The position numbers were made by a program, and so were the translations under genes. A stretch of 64,000 nt of DNA from Chitinophaga varians (lineage in GTDB: Bacteria; Bacteroidota; Bacteroidia; Chitinophagales; Chitinophagaceae). The first letter of the stretch is position 1. The number at the start of each line of letters is the position of its first letter. The notes beneath the pieces are model-generated. The model saw only the letters and a list, made by a program, of their open reading frames with translations, had not been told where the DNA came from and searched no databases. The DNA is taken from contig NZ_JACVFB010000002.1 in the NCBI RefSeq assembly GCF_014529945.1, forward strand, positions 620,001 to 684,000. Direction: 5' to 3'. Of the stretch, positions 44,385-53,830 are shown piece after piece.

Positions 44385-45836
44385 ATGGTTCCAGAAAAAA
44401 AGAGCGGGAACAACCAGGTGTCCCGCAGATCATTCCTGAGGAACGGCGCGTTGGCAGCCGCAGGGTTCATGATCGTTCCACGTCATGTACTGGGTAGAGG
44501 TTTTACCGCACCAAGCGACCGTCTTCGTGTTGCTGGTATTGGCGTTGGTGGTAAAGGCTACAGCGATCTTACCGGATTTGCCGCAGGCCCTGCCGATATT
44601 GCTTACCTCTGCGACGTAGACACGCGTCGTGCAGCCGAAGCCGTTAAAAAATTCCCAAAAGCGAAGTTCTATGCCGACTTCCGGGAGATGTTCGATAAAG
44701 AGCACAAAAATTTCGATGCGGTTTCTGTGTCCACACCAGACCATCAGCACGCTGTAGCCGCCATGGGCGCTATGCAGCTGAAGAAACACGTATATGTGCA
44801 GAAACCACTGACACATGATATCTATGAAGCGCGTATGCTTACGCAAGGCGCTCAGAAACACAAAGTGGTAAGCCAGATGGGTAACCAGGGTGCCTCCGGC
44901 GATGGCGTACGTCAACTGATGGAATGGTATAACGCCGGCCTGATCGGAGATGTACACACCGTGTACTGCTGGACAGACCGCCCTGTTTGGCCACAAGGCG
45001 TTGCATGGCCTACCGGCAAAGCAGAAGTGCCCAAAGAACTGAACTGGGACCTGTGGCTGGGCACCGCACCTAAAAAAGATTACGTAGACAACCTCGTACC
45101 GTTCAACTGGCGCGGCTGGTGGGACTACGGTACCGGCGCTATCGGCGACATGGGTTGTCATATCATTGAACCGCCTTTCCGTGTACTGGGCCTTGGCTAC
45201 CCTACTTCCGTAGAGTGTAGCGTAGGCAGCGTTTACGTAGGTGAATTCACCCGCGGCTACTTCCCGGAAAGCTGCCCTCCTTCTTCTCATGTGATCATGA
45301 AGTTCCCCGGCAAAAACGGTAAGGAAGTCACTCTTCACTGGATGGACGGTGGTATCCAACCGGAGCGCCCTGAAGAACTGGGTCCCAACGAAGTGATGGG
45401 CGACGGTGGCAACGGTGCCATTTTCATCGGTGATAAAGGTAAAATGATGTGCGGTACCTACGGTATGTACCCTAAACTGCTACCTACTTCCCGCAGCACC
45501 GAAGTAAATGTGCCGCAGACAATTGCCCGTGTGCCGGAAGGACACTACGTGCAATGGGTGAACGCAGCTATTGCCGGCTACAACAGCAAACAAGCTAAAA
45601 CACTCAGCTCACCGTTCGAGATCGCCGGTCCGCTAACCGAAACAGTACTGATGGCCAACCTGGCAATCCGCAGCTTCGACCTCCGCAAGCCTAAAGCTTC
45701 CGGAAAGGGATACGACTACCCCGGACGCTATATCAAACTGCTCTGGGATGGCGCCAATATGAAGATCACCAACTTCGACGAAGCGAACCAGTTCGTGAAA
45801 CGCACCTACCGCGACGGCTGGTCACTTGGTGTTTAA
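44385..45836 (+). CDS. Tat-exported Gfo/Idh/MocA-family oxidoreductase
   Basis: NAD(P)-dependent sugar dehydrogenase-like enzyme, 483 residues. The Tat signal SRRSFLRNGALAAAGFMIVP is at about 13-32. The Rossmann fold begins with RVAGIGVGGKG, the conserved EKP motif is replaced here by QKP (VYVQKPLTHD), and a WTDRPVWPQG loop and the IEPPFRVL region complete the substrate domain. In Bacteroidota such exported enzymes often carry a tightly bound cofactor and act on 3-keto-sugars or do glycoside oxidation/hydrolysis by a redox mechanism. It is the third gene after the GMC and subunit-3 genes. Its function is inferred from company, not proven. Confidence 0.9.
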   Translation: MVPEKKSGNNQVSRRSFLRNGALAAAGFMIVPRHVLGRGFTAPSDRLRVAGIGVGGKGYSDLTGFAAGPADIAYLCDVDTRRAAEAVKKFPKAKFYADFREMFDKEHKNFDAVSVSTPDHQHAVAAMGAMQLKKHVYVQKPLTHDIYEARMLTQGAQKHKVVSQMGNQGASGDGVRQLMEWYNAGLIGDVHTVYCWTDRPVWPQGVAWPTGKAEVPKELNWDLWLGTAPKKDYVDNLVPFNWRGWWDYGTGAIGDMGCHIIEPPFRVLGLGYPTSVECSVGSVYVGEFTRGYFPESCPPSSHVIMKFPGKNGKEVTLHWMDGGIQPERPEELGPNEVMGDGGNGAIFIGDKGKMMCGTYGMYPKLLPTSRSTEVNVPQTIARVPEGHYVQWVNAAIAGYNSKQAKTLSSPFEIAGPLTETVLMANLAIRSFDLRKPKASGKGYDYPGRYIKLLWDGANMKITNFDEANQFVKRTYRDGWSLGV

Positions 45837-45864
45837 CCGGGAGATATTTGATTTATATAAAAGA

Positions 45865-45893
45865 GGGTGCCTACTTCATAGAGGCACCCTTTT
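45865..45893. terminator. Bidirectional terminator
   Basis: GGGTGCCT (45865-45872) pairs with AGGCACCC (45882-45889), followed by TTTTATATT on the plus strand and a T-rich tract on the minus strand. It separates the convergent oxidoreductase and His-rich protein genes. Confidence 0.8.
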
Positions 45894-45916
45894 ATATTCC
45901 CGGTTGTCGTTAACGC

Positions 45917-46699
45917 CTAGTGGTGATGATGGTGACTGTGGCTGGTTGCACTTTCCGCAGTATTGCTGTTTTTTACATGCATGGTAAAACCGGTTGTATG
46001 TAGTACCCCTTCTGTTTTAAATTGTATCCACATACGGTAAATGTCTGCCTTGGGAAAGATGGTATGACCGATGATTGGAAACTGACTGTCGGACATGGGA
46101 TGGATATGCAGAAAATCTTTGTCCTCCCGGCCGATCAGAATAATATGCGCCACCGCTCCCAGATATGGCGCTATATCTGCTGCATTCAGTGCCGCTCCGT
46201 TTTTTGTGATGGTAACCGGAATATGGCTTTCTGCTCCGGCTACAAAAGGCGCGGTGGCAGCAATAGCAAGGTGCAAGCCGTCGGTAACCGCTGTAAGCTT
46301 TTCGTGCGTTTCATCAGCCACCTGTTGTTCCTGGCCTTTTACCTGCAAAGTAAGTCTGTCGGTTTGCGGGGCATATCCTTCGGCCTGATAATCGGCATAA
46401 ATAAGGTATGTACCTCCGTGATGAAAAGTAACATCTATAAAATAGCTGCCGTCGGCATTCCGTTGCGGATGCAGGTGCTCAAAAGAAGTCAATTGGTTAT
46501 TGACGATTATCAGGTGAAATTCCGCTTCGTGTTGTATACTTAAGGGAACGGAGCCCTCAGGGTGATTGTTATTCACCGGCCTGAATATCAACCTTATATT
46601 TTCACCTGCTACAATTGCGTCGGTATCAGATATCAGTTTCATTTCCACCGGTGACGGTTGTCCGTGATGTCCGTGGTGATTATTATTATTCATTTCCAT
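45917..46699 (-). CDS. His-rich YtkA-like protein
   Basis: Probable metal-binding protein of 260 residues from the ATG at 46699; the frame could reach 46741. There is no signal peptide. Histidines cluster at both ends: HHGHHG near residue 8 and HSHHHHH as the last residues. The middle holds two Ig/YtkA-like beta domains, each with an H-x-H-P site: FEHLHPQ and FLHIHPM. The segment APYLGAVAHIILI matches the conserved part of YtkA-like proteins that occur with copper or heavy-metal efflux. A role in copper, nickel or zinc handling is plausible, but there is no transporter in the window. It is a single gene between two terminators. Confidence 0.65.
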   Translation of the reverse strand: MEMNNNNHHGHHGQPSPVEMKLISDTDAIVAGENIRLIFRPVNNNHPEGSVPLSIQHEAEFHLIIVNNQLTSFEHLHPQRNADGSYFIDVTFHHGGTYLIYADYQAEGYAPQTDRLTLQVKGQEQQVADETHEKLTAVTDGLHLAIAATAPFVAGAESHIPVTITKNGAALNAADIAPYLGAVAHIILIGREDKDFLHIHPMSDSQFPIIGHTIFPKADIYRMWIQFKTEGVLHTTGFTMHVKNSNTAESATSHSHHHHH

Positions 46700-46807
46700 A
46701 ACTTTTATGCTGCTTAATTGATGATGTAAAGTTCGTGGCATACGGCAGCATAGCTGTTATATTATTGGGGCATTGTTTTATATGATTTACAGGTAACGTA
46801 AGAAACG

Positions 46808-46844
46808 GAAGAGGGTGTCCCGAAATAATGGAGACACCCTCTTC
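46808..46844. terminator. Bidirectional terminator after susD
   Basis: Perfect 12-bp stem GAAGAGGGTGTC/GACACCCTCTTC (46808-46819 with 46833-46844), moderately T-rich on the plus side. It lies 25 bp past the SusD-like gene stop. Confidence 0.7.
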
Positions 46845-46869
46845 TCTTTATATAATCCAAATATCTCCT

Positions 46870-48618
46870 TTATTTATACGGCACCTGTTGTTCCAGATTA
46901 CCGTTTTTCCTGATTTCAGCAGCAGGAATCGGCAACAGATAGTCCTTTTCTTTAAAACTACGGCTCTGTATACTGATAGGCCGGTATACAAAGGGATGGT
47001 TGGCGATCTGTGAACCCAGCACCTCAATACCCAGGGCATTACCGTTGAAATAAGTCATTGCGTCTGTCACCCAGCGGCGGGCATCAAAGAAACGATGCTC
47101 TTCATAAGCCAGCTCATATCTTCTTTCATACTTCAGCACCGCTTTGAGCGCGTCGCCGGTAGCAGCGGTGGCAGGCATCCCCGCTCTGGTACGCACCGCA
47201 TTCAGCGCAGGCAGCGCATCCGCTTCCTCACCCAGCCAGATGCTGGCCTCTGCATAGTTCAACAGTACTTCCGCATAACGGATGAAAATCCAGTTCTGAT
47301 CACCACGGAAGAACTGCGCATCCAGATTTTTGTCCATGAACTTACGCAGGTAATAACCGGAGAAAGTACCGTTCCAGTTTTCGATGGTGCTGTTACGGGT
47401 ATCCAGTCCCCATACGCTGTCGCGGCCTCCATTTTTAGGCTCATATTTACCCGTCTGAATAATACCGATAGGATCTACCTCCGCTCCATCTTTAGGACGG
47501 GGTTTCCATTTAGCGCCGTCATACAGGATAGTAGCATAAAAACGCGGATCACGGCCTACATAAGGCGCTTTAGCCTGGTCAGCATTAGCCCAGGAGAATG
47601 TGGAGCCATCCTTCATCTGATAGCCGGTCACAAAGTTCTCAATCGGCACATTACCGCCCCAGTTGTGATAACCATTGGGACCATTGTAAAGATCGTGTGA
47701 AGTGCCCAACAACGCTTTATCGTATTGTTTAATAAAAATCAGCTCTTTGTGATCTTTATCCAGGAAAATACGGCTGTAGTTTTCTGCCGCGGAATCCGTG
47801 GGATGGTACAGTTCATAGATGCCAAGGTCCATCACTGCTTTAGCGGCATTTTTCGCCGCCCGTAAACGGTCTGTCTGACTACCGCTGGTATAGCCCATCA
47901 GCGGGCTTTTTACATTGACATTAAAGTAGTCGCTGGCGGCATAGAGCAGTACCCTTGATTTCAACGCCATGGCGGCGCCTTTGGTAACGCGGCCTTTGTC
48001 TTTCGGCAACTCGTACACTACCGGCAACAGTTTGGACGCACTGTCACATTCATCGGAGATAAATTTCACACAGTCTTCATAAGTAGCCCGCTTGATATTC
48101 AGGATCTCCTGTTCATCTCCCTTTACGCTAAACGTTCTCGTGATCAGCGGTACACCGCCATAATATTTCACCAGCATGTGATAATACCAGGCACGCATAA
48201 AATGCACCTCTCCTTTCATGGCGTTGCGGGTAACATCATCGATAGGAGACTGGTCAATCTTTTCGAAGAACATGTTACAGTTACGGATTTCCTTATAGTG
48301 ATTATCCCAGCGGGCGAAATCACTGAGCCTTCCGATATCATCCGGCGATACGTTGCCCTGCACCACACGGGAGGTGTTATAATCGTGGATAAACCGGGCT
48401 TCGTCTGTCATGGAGGCCAGCATTACTTCCAGATAACCCGGACGCATCTGTACATAGAGGTCATTCACAAATGCCTGCACCAGGCCTTTGTCTTTCCATA
48501 CATCAGATTCCTCATATTCTGTCAGGGGCTTCTTTTCCAGGAAGTCCTTTTTACACGCTGCAGTGGCGAACAGTAATCCCGCCACCACCAGATATTGTAT
48601 GATGTTTGATTTTTTCAT
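46870..48618 (-). CDS. SusD/RagB-family outer-membrane lipoprotein
   Basis: Surface glycan- or nutrient-binding lipoprotein that forms a lid on its SusC partner; 582 residues from the ATG at 48618, which gives the lipoprotein signal (FATAAC, lipidated Cys22) where the upstream ATG at 48642 does not. The N-terminal TPR-like helices start with DFLEKKPLTEYEESDVWKD, and the family's C-terminal segment is ELAYEEHRFFDARRW. It begins 10 bp after the SusC-like gene. No glycosidase, sulfatase, peptidase or ECF-sigma/anti-sigma gene is adjacent, so the ligand cannot be inferred from context. Confidence 0.96.
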   Translation of the reverse strand: MKKSNIIQYLVVAGLLFATAACKKDFLEKKPLTEYEESDVWKDKGLVQAFVNDLYVQMRPGYLEVMLASMTDEARFIHDYNTSRVVQGNVSPDDIGRLSDFARWDNHYKEIRNCNMFFEKIDQSPIDDVTRNAMKGEVHFMRAWYYHMLVKYYGGVPLITRTFSVKGDEQEILNIKRATYEDCVKFISDECDSASKLLPVVYELPKDKGRVTKGAAMALKSRVLLYAASDYFNVNVKSPLMGYTSGSQTDRLRAAKNAAKAVMDLGIYELYHPTDSAAENYSRIFLDKDHKELIFIKQYDKALLGTSHDLYNGPNGYHNWGGNVPIENFVTGYQMKDGSTFSWANADQAKAPYVGRDPRFYATILYDGAKWKPRPKDGAEVDPIGIIQTGKYEPKNGGRDSVWGLDTRNSTIENWNGTFSGYYLRKFMDKNLDAQFFRGDQNWIFIRYAEVLLNYAEASIWLGEEADALPALNAVRTRAGMPATAATGDALKAVLKYERRYELAYEEHRFFDARRWVTDAMTYFNGNALGIEVLGSQIANHPFVYRPISIQSRSFKEKDYLLPIPAAEIRKNGNLEQQVPYK

Positions 48619-48628
48619 GGCTTGTTGT

Positions 48629-51600
48629 TTAGAAAGTGACATTTAATCCCACATTGTAAATCTTCGACTGCGGATAAAACTGGCCGCTACCCATGGGCGC
48701 TTCCGGATCAAATATTTTTACATTGTCTATCGTCACCAGGTTTTGACCACTCACATATACCCGCAACTTTTGCAGGCCTATGCTTTTGATGGCGGTGCCG
48801 GGAAGGGTATAGCCCAGTTCTACCGTTTTAAGACGGGCATAGTCTGTTTTCCAGAACCAGAAAGTGTTCTGGCGGTTTACCCAATATTCGCGGTCGCGGT
48901 CATTTACTCTGGGCCATGATGCGTTGGTGTTGTCTGCTGTCCAGCGGTCTTTGATATAGGCTTCCGGGAAGTTGCCGATCAGACCGGATTCTGTGTGCAG
49001 GTATTGGCTGGCGCCGGTGGCACCCTGCCATAACATGGTAAAGTCGAAGTTGTTGTATTTGGCGCTCAGGGTAAGACCGAATATCCAGGTCGGATTTTCA
49101 GTACGGTTCACCCGGATACGGTCCAGGTCATCGATGATACCGTTACCGTCTATGTCGGCAAAGATGACATCACCGGCGCGGGCGCCACTGATGTGGGGGG
49201 ACTTGTCTACTTCTTCCTGTGTTTTGTAGATGCCGATCGCTTTGTAATACAGCGGAGCATCAATCATTTTACCGGTTGATTTCTGCCATTCAGGAACATT
49301 GGGCACTTCGTCCCAGAACAGGATTTTGTTTTGGGCATGGGTGATCGTACCCACTACTTCATAATGGAATTTGTTGATATCGTTTTTATGTTTCAGGACA
49401 ACTTCAAAACCTTTATTCTCCACTTTACCGATGTTTTCCTGCGGCAGTGTCATACCCGTATAAGCAGGCATTGACTGGCTGCGGCTCACCAGGATGTTAG
49501 CGCGGCGGGTATAGAAATAGTCTGCTTCCAGCGACAGTTTTTCGCCCAGCAGTGAGGCCTCGATACCTACGTCGTAGTTATTGGCCATTTCCCAGGTGAT
49601 GGCTTCGTTAGGAGAACGCATCTGATAAATTCCTTTGTTCAGGTCTCCTCCGAACATCACGCCACCATCGCTGAACCCGTAGGTGCTGAGGTATTGGAAA
49701 GACGGGATCTGGTCGTTGCCCATCTGGCCCCAGGAAGCACGGATTTTGAAATAGTCTACAGCGCGTACACCTTGTTTCCAGAAGTTTTCATTAGAGAGTA
49801 CCCAACCCACGGATGCACCGGGGAAGAAACCGAAGCGGCTGTTGCTGGGAAAGTTTTGGGTACCATCATAACGGGCATTGAAGTCGAACAGGTATGTTTC
49901 TTTATAGTTGTAAGAAACACGGCCGAAATAGTTTCTGCGTGCAAAGGAGAAGCCGGTACCGCCGTTGTTTTTCTCTTTATCGCCGCCGGCAAACAGCTGA
50001 TCGAGTTTATCACTGATAAAGTAGCGACGATTAGCCAACATGGTATCGCCATCGAAGGTAGCCTGTTCAAAAGCGATGAAAGTGCTCAGGTTATGTTTTC
50101 CGAAAGACCGTGCATAATTCAGTTTCACGTTTATCGTTGTCATGCGGTTGCTATTGAAACTTTCATTCAGTTCCGGCGCGCTTACCCCTCTGGAAGCCGG
50201 ATTCAGCTTGTGGTCCGGGCTGTTGGGGTCGAGTGTATAAAGCGTCCAGGGTTTGACCCATGTTTTGATGAAAGCGAAGTTCTGATCATAGGCGAAGTTT
50301 CCGTCGACAGACAATCCTTGTACCCAGGGGATCTTTACTGTGGCGCCAAGGGTACCGTTGACAACATAGTTTTTATCATTGGTGTATCCGATCGCATCGG
50401 TGCTGGTCACCACCGGGTTGTCACCGTATTCGATGTCTGGTCCGGGGAGGCCATTGGGCCAGATGGCGTTTTCAGTGGGCCGTCCACGCATCAGGGAGCG
50501 GAAGATAGAGCCGGCAGAGCGGGGCGGGAAGTGTCTGTTTTCCAGTCTTCCGGCCAGATCAAAGCGCAGATGTACATTTTCGTTCACGTTCGCATCGAGG
50601 TTGGCCCTGATGTTTTGCTGTTTATAATAGGTGGCGCTGGACTTATAGATACCATCCTGAAAGATGCTTCCCAGCGAAACGTAGTAGGTCATTTTTTCTG
50701 TACCGCCACTGAGCGACAGGTCGTGCCTGTTTTGCAGGGAAGTATTTTTGATCACGGCATCGTACCAGTTGGTGTTAGGATATAACCAGGGGTCAGAGCC
50801 GTCACCAAATTTTTTGATTTGATCTTCCGAAAAGCGGGGCGCATCGCCGCCATACTGCAGGATTTCGTTGACCAGTCTGGCGTAGGTGGGCGCATCCGCC
50901 ATTTTAGGCAGACGGGTAGGCGATACAAAAGACTGGTTGAAGCCGTAATTAACAGTAGGCTTACCTATTTTTCCGCGTTTGGTAGTGACAAGGATAACGC
51001 CGTTGGCTGCACGGGAGCCGTAGATAGCGGCAGCGGCGTCTTTCAGTACAGACACGCTTTCGATATCTCCGGGAGCCAGGCGGGCAAAGCCTTCACGGGG
51101 AATACCGTCAATTACGTACAGTGGTGTGCTGACACCGAGTGTGCTGCGGCCGCGGATAAAAATACGGGAGTTGTCGTTGCCCGGCTCGCCGCTGTTGTTA
51201 ACGGCGATGATACCCGGGATACGTCCTACCAGTGAGTTGGAGATGTTTACGTTGGGCGACTGTTGCAGTTCGGCACCTTTCACGGTGGCCACGGCGCCGG
51301 TCTTGGTCACCTTTTTCTGGGTACCGTACCCTACCACTACGTATTCGTCCAGTGTCTTCTGATTTTCCTTCAGTACAACGTTGACGGATGTACGGCCTTC
51401 CACTTTTATTTCCTGTGGATCATAGCCTACAAACTGAAACACCAGGACAGCGTCCCTTTTTACGTCTTTCAGGGTGAAGCTTCCTTTTACGTCGGTAACG
51501 GCACCGCGCTGGCTGTCTTTCAACAGTACCGTTACCCCTGGCAGGGGATTCCCGTTGACGTCTTTGACTTTACCTTCTACTGTTGGATTGGCCTGCTGCC

Positions 51601-51694
51601 ACACCGCAGGCACTAAAGCCCGGGCAGCGACCGGCCCTGAGGAGGCGGCGGAAAGGCATAGCAATAGCATTGCCTTCGCATAACGTGGATTCAT
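48629..51694 (-). CDS. SusC/RagA-family TonB-dependent transporter
   Basis: Outer-membrane TonB-dependent porter for oligomers or other nutrients, 1021 residues, a usual length. Order: signal peptide; carboxypeptidase-D-like domain at about 38-110 (VEGKVKDVNGNPLPGVTVLL opening); the SusC signature box VVVGYGTQKK; plug domain with the IYGSRAANGVILVTTKRG segment; large beta-barrel ending in the aromatic terminal residue of VGLNVTF. There is no N-terminal extension domain for an anti-sigma factor. It is the first gene of a two-gene unit with the SusD-like gene 10 bp downstream. The upstream spacer holds a repeated 15-bp motif and a palindrome. Confidence 0.97.
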   Translation of the reverse strand: MNPRYAKAMLLLCLSAASSGPVAARALVPAVWQQANPTVEGKVKDVNGNPLPGVTVLLKDSQRGAVTDVKGSFTLKDVKRDAVLVFQFVGYDPQEIKVEGRTSVNVVLKENQKTLDEYVVVGYGTQKKVTKTGAVATVKGAELQQSPNVNISNSLVGRIPGIIAVNNSGEPGNDNSRIFIRGRSTLGVSTPLYVIDGIPREGFARLAPGDIESVSVLKDAAAAIYGSRAANGVILVTTKRGKIGKPTVNYGFNQSFVSPTRLPKMADAPTYARLVNEILQYGGDAPRFSEDQIKKFGDGSDPWLYPNTNWYDAVIKNTSLQNRHDLSLSGGTEKMTYYVSLGSIFQDGIYKSSATYYKQQNIRANLDANVNENVHLRFDLAGRLENRHFPPRSAGSIFRSLMRGRPTENAIWPNGLPGPDIEYGDNPVVTSTDAIGYTNDKNYVVNGTLGATVKIPWVQGLSVDGNFAYDQNFAFIKTWVKPWTLYTLDPNSPDHKLNPASRGVSAPELNESFNSNRMTTINVKLNYARSFGKHNLSTFIAFEQATFDGDTMLANRRYFISDKLDQLFAGGDKEKNNGGTGFSFARRNYFGRVSYNYKETYLFDFNARYDGTQNFPSNSRFGFFPGASVGWVLSNENFWKQGVRAVDYFKIRASWGQMGNDQIPSFQYLSTYGFSDGGVMFGGDLNKGIYQMRSPNEAITWEMANNYDVGIEASLLGEKLSLEADYFYTRRANILVSRSQSMPAYTGMTLPQENIGKVENKGFEVVLKHKNDINKFHYEVVGTITHAQNKILFWDEVPNVPEWQKSTGKMIDAPLYYKAIGIYKTQEEVDKSPHISGARAGDVIFADIDGNGIIDDLDRIRVNRTENPTWIFGLTLSAKYNNFDFTMLWQGATGASQYLHTESGLIGNFPEAYIKDRWTADNTNASWPRVNDRDREYWVNRQNTFWFWKTDYARLKTVELGYTLPGTAIKSIGLQKLRVYVSGQNLVTIDNVKIFDPEAPMGSGQFYPQSKIYNVGLNVTF

Positions 51695-51768
51695 AAATGA
51701 GATTTTTGGGTGATAAAAAATGCTACGTTTTACTGTTTTTCAATAAACTTATTTTAATAACGTGATTT

Positions 51769-51815
51769 AGATTTTACAACAAGACCAGATTTAACAACAA
51801 GTGTATCCAATACAC
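51769..51815. promoter_or_regulatory. Candidate operator upstream of the susC-like gene
   Basis: Two direct repeats, AGATTTTACAACAAG (51769-51783) and AGATTTAACAACAAG (51787-51801), 18 bp apart with one mismatch, are followed by the perfect palindrome GTGTAT-CCA-ATACAC (51801-51815). They lie 75-120 bp before the susC-like start and about 100 bp before the -7 element of the divergent lipoprotein gene. Confidence 0.5.
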
Positions 51816-51911
51816 CGGGTAAGATATTCAGAAAAAGATTGATTATTTTCTAAAAATAAGCGTGGTTTTGACGCCTTTTTTTAAAAGCCTATATGCATAA
51901 AAGGAATATTT

Positions 51912-51919
51912 TATATTTG
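51912..51919 (+). promoter_or_regulatory. Candidate -7 element of the lipoprotein gene
   Basis: TATATTTG, an exact TAnnTTTG match, 41 bp before the ATG at 51961. Confidence 0.5.
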
Positions 51920-51960
51920 CATCTCCTTAGCGAATTATTTATCAGCTATTTTCCATCCCT

Positions 51961-53730
51961 ATGACAAGAAGATTTTTATGGCTGTTAACCTGCTGTGCCC
52001 TGTTGCTCTCAGCCTGCGACAAAAGAATGGTGACAGTAGACAATCCCCCGGAAACAACGAATCCCACTACAGGCACCCCTCCTATTTCTGATAAAAAGGT
52101 GCAGGCAGGCGTACAGGGTATTGTTACAGACGCCGGCAACAACCCCATCGCTGGTGCGCGGGTACTGTGCGGCGACCAGAATGCTATCACTGATCAATTC
52201 GGTTCGTTCCGTTTTCCTGAAGTAAGCGTTACAGAAGCTGCGGCCGTCGTGACGGTGCAGAAAGCAGGGTTCTTTAATGGCATCCGAACTTTTCGTGTAA
52301 CCGCCACCGGGAGAGAGCAGTTTGTACAGATACAACTGCTGCCCAAAGCAACTGCAGGTACATTTGATGCTGCCGCCGGCGGTGTCATCGGTACCACCAA
52401 CGCGCAGTTCATCTTTGTTCCCAATCAGGTGCTGGACGCGTCCAACAAACCTTACAAAGGCAAAGCCACACTGATGTATGCTTTCATCAATCCTGAAAGC
52501 AATGATTTCGCGGATATCATGCCCGGCGACCTGCGGGCTGTCAATGATAAAAATGAGCTGGTAGCATTACAGTCCTTTGGCATGATGGCACTGGAATTAC
52601 AGGGAGACAACGGGGAGAAACTGCATCTCGACGGCACCAACAATGTCACCTTCCGGATGGAAATCCCGGCTACTCTGCGGCAGACAGCACCGTCTGTCAT
52701 TCCGTTGTGGCACTTCAATGAAAGCACAGGCCTGTGGCAGCAGGAAGGCAGCGCCGAAAAAATGGGCAACAGCTACGTAGGCACTGTTAAACACTTCTCC
52801 TTCTGGAATTGTGATGCGCAGTTCCCGGTTGTTAATTTCAAAGCCACTTTCAAAGACGATAAGAACAACCCGCTGGCCAACACGACAATACAGATTACCC
52901 GCAGCAATAACAGCAGTACCTATGGTTATACAGATGCTGCCGGAGAAGTAAGCGGATTGGTCCCTTCCAATGAGCAGGTAACCATCACGGTAAAAGACAA
53001 ATGCGGCAAAGTTATCTTCTCCAAAAAAGCAGGTCCATGGACAACAGACGCCAATGCTGGTACCTTCAATGTCACCATCGATCCACTGTCTAAATTATCT
53101 TTCAGCGGAAAAGTAACCACCTGCGATGGCGCCGCTGTTACCAAAGGAGTTGTCAACATCCAGATAAATGGCGTGCACTATTCGGCGCCCATACAAAATG
53201 GTAACTATACTGCTTCCATTCTGCGTTGCGAAACTACCACGGCCACGGTAACACTAAATCCGGTTGATGAGACTGCCAATAAGATGTCTACCACTACCTT
53301 CCAGGCCACGCCGGGCGATTATACCCGCGACCTGCTGGCATGTGATGTTATACAAGCCAGCACTGTTTCTTTTGTGTTGGAAGGTCAAACGACCACCTTT
53401 ACCAGCCCTTCAGATTCAATCCTCTATAAAAACTATAGCTCGGATACCAGTAGCTTCGTCCTTTATTCCATTTCAGCTGCCACCAAAACATTGCCACGCA
53501 GCGAGGTCAATATGGATTTGTCCAATATCAAAGTGGGCACCGGTGTTTTTGAATACCTCTCCGTCAATATGAACGGTTCAAATTACTCCGGAAAATCAGT
53601 AGGTGTTACCATTACCCGGACCGGTGTGGTTGGTGAATATCTCGAAGGCACTTTCTCCGGTAACGTTCAAAAATTTCAGAGCAATAATACAATCCCCATC
53701 AGTGGCTCATTTAAAGTAAGAATAGAATAA
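51961..53730 (+). CDS. Lipoprotein with carboxypeptidase-like regulatory domain
   Basis: Surface or periplasmic lipoprotein of 589 residues (lipobox LLSAC, Cys19). After a Thr/Pro linker comes a carboxypeptidase-D-regulatory-like domain at about 50-125 (GVQGIVTDAGNNPIAGARVLC). A central beta-rich domain follows, with the segment VIPLWHFNESTGLWQQEGSA that also occurs in large Bacteroidota surface lipoproteins. Then come further small beta-sandwich units (about 290-360 and 370-460) and a C-terminal region without matches I know. It is divergent from the SusC-like gene and may belong to the same surface apparatus, but has no known enzyme motif. Confidence 0.8.
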   Translation: MTRRFLWLLTCCALLLSACDKRMVTVDNPPETTNPTTGTPPISDKKVQAGVQGIVTDAGNNPIAGARVLCGDQNAITDQFGSFRFPEVSVTEAAAVVTVQKAGFFNGIRTFRVTATGREQFVQIQLLPKATAGTFDAAAGGVIGTTNAQFIFVPNQVLDASNKPYKGKATLMYAFINPESNDFADIMPGDLRAVNDKNELVALQSFGMMALELQGDNGEKLHLDGTNNVTFRMEIPATLRQTAPSVIPLWHFNESTGLWQQEGSAEKMGNSYVGTVKHFSFWNCDAQFPVVNFKATFKDDKNNPLANTTIQITRSNNSSTYGYTDAAGEVSGLVPSNEQVTITVKDKCGKVIFSKKAGPWTTDANAGTFNVTIDPLSKLSFSGKVTTCDGAAVTKGVVNIQINGVHYSAPIQNGNYTASILRCETTTATVTLNPVDETANKMSTTTFQATPGDYTRDLLACDVIQASTVSFVLEGQTTTFTSPSDSILYKNYSSDTSSFVLYSISAATKTLPRSEVNMDLSNIKVGTGVFEYLSVNMNGSNYSGKSVGVTITRTGVVGEYLEGTFSGNVQKFQSNNTIPISGSFKVRIE

Positions 53731-53740
53731 CATAAAATCG

Positions 53741-53793
53741 TTATGCATGAAAAAGGCCAATAGTTCCAAAAACTATTGGCCTTTTTTGCATAA
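53741..53793 (+). terminator. Terminator between two lipoprotein genes
   Basis: 16-bp stem AAAAAGGCCAATAGTT (53750-53765) with 53771-53786, ending in a run of T, with an outer TTATGCA/TGCATAA stem. It lies just past the first lipoprotein gene. Confidence 0.85.
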
Positions 53794-53830
53794 ATTCATA
53801 GTAGTGAACGTTATAGAGTAACCAGATCTA

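Noticed and set aside
46870..51694. Polysaccharide utilisation locus
   Set aside because: The SusC/SusD pair has no glycosidase, lyase or regulator next to it, so a full locus cannot be claimed.
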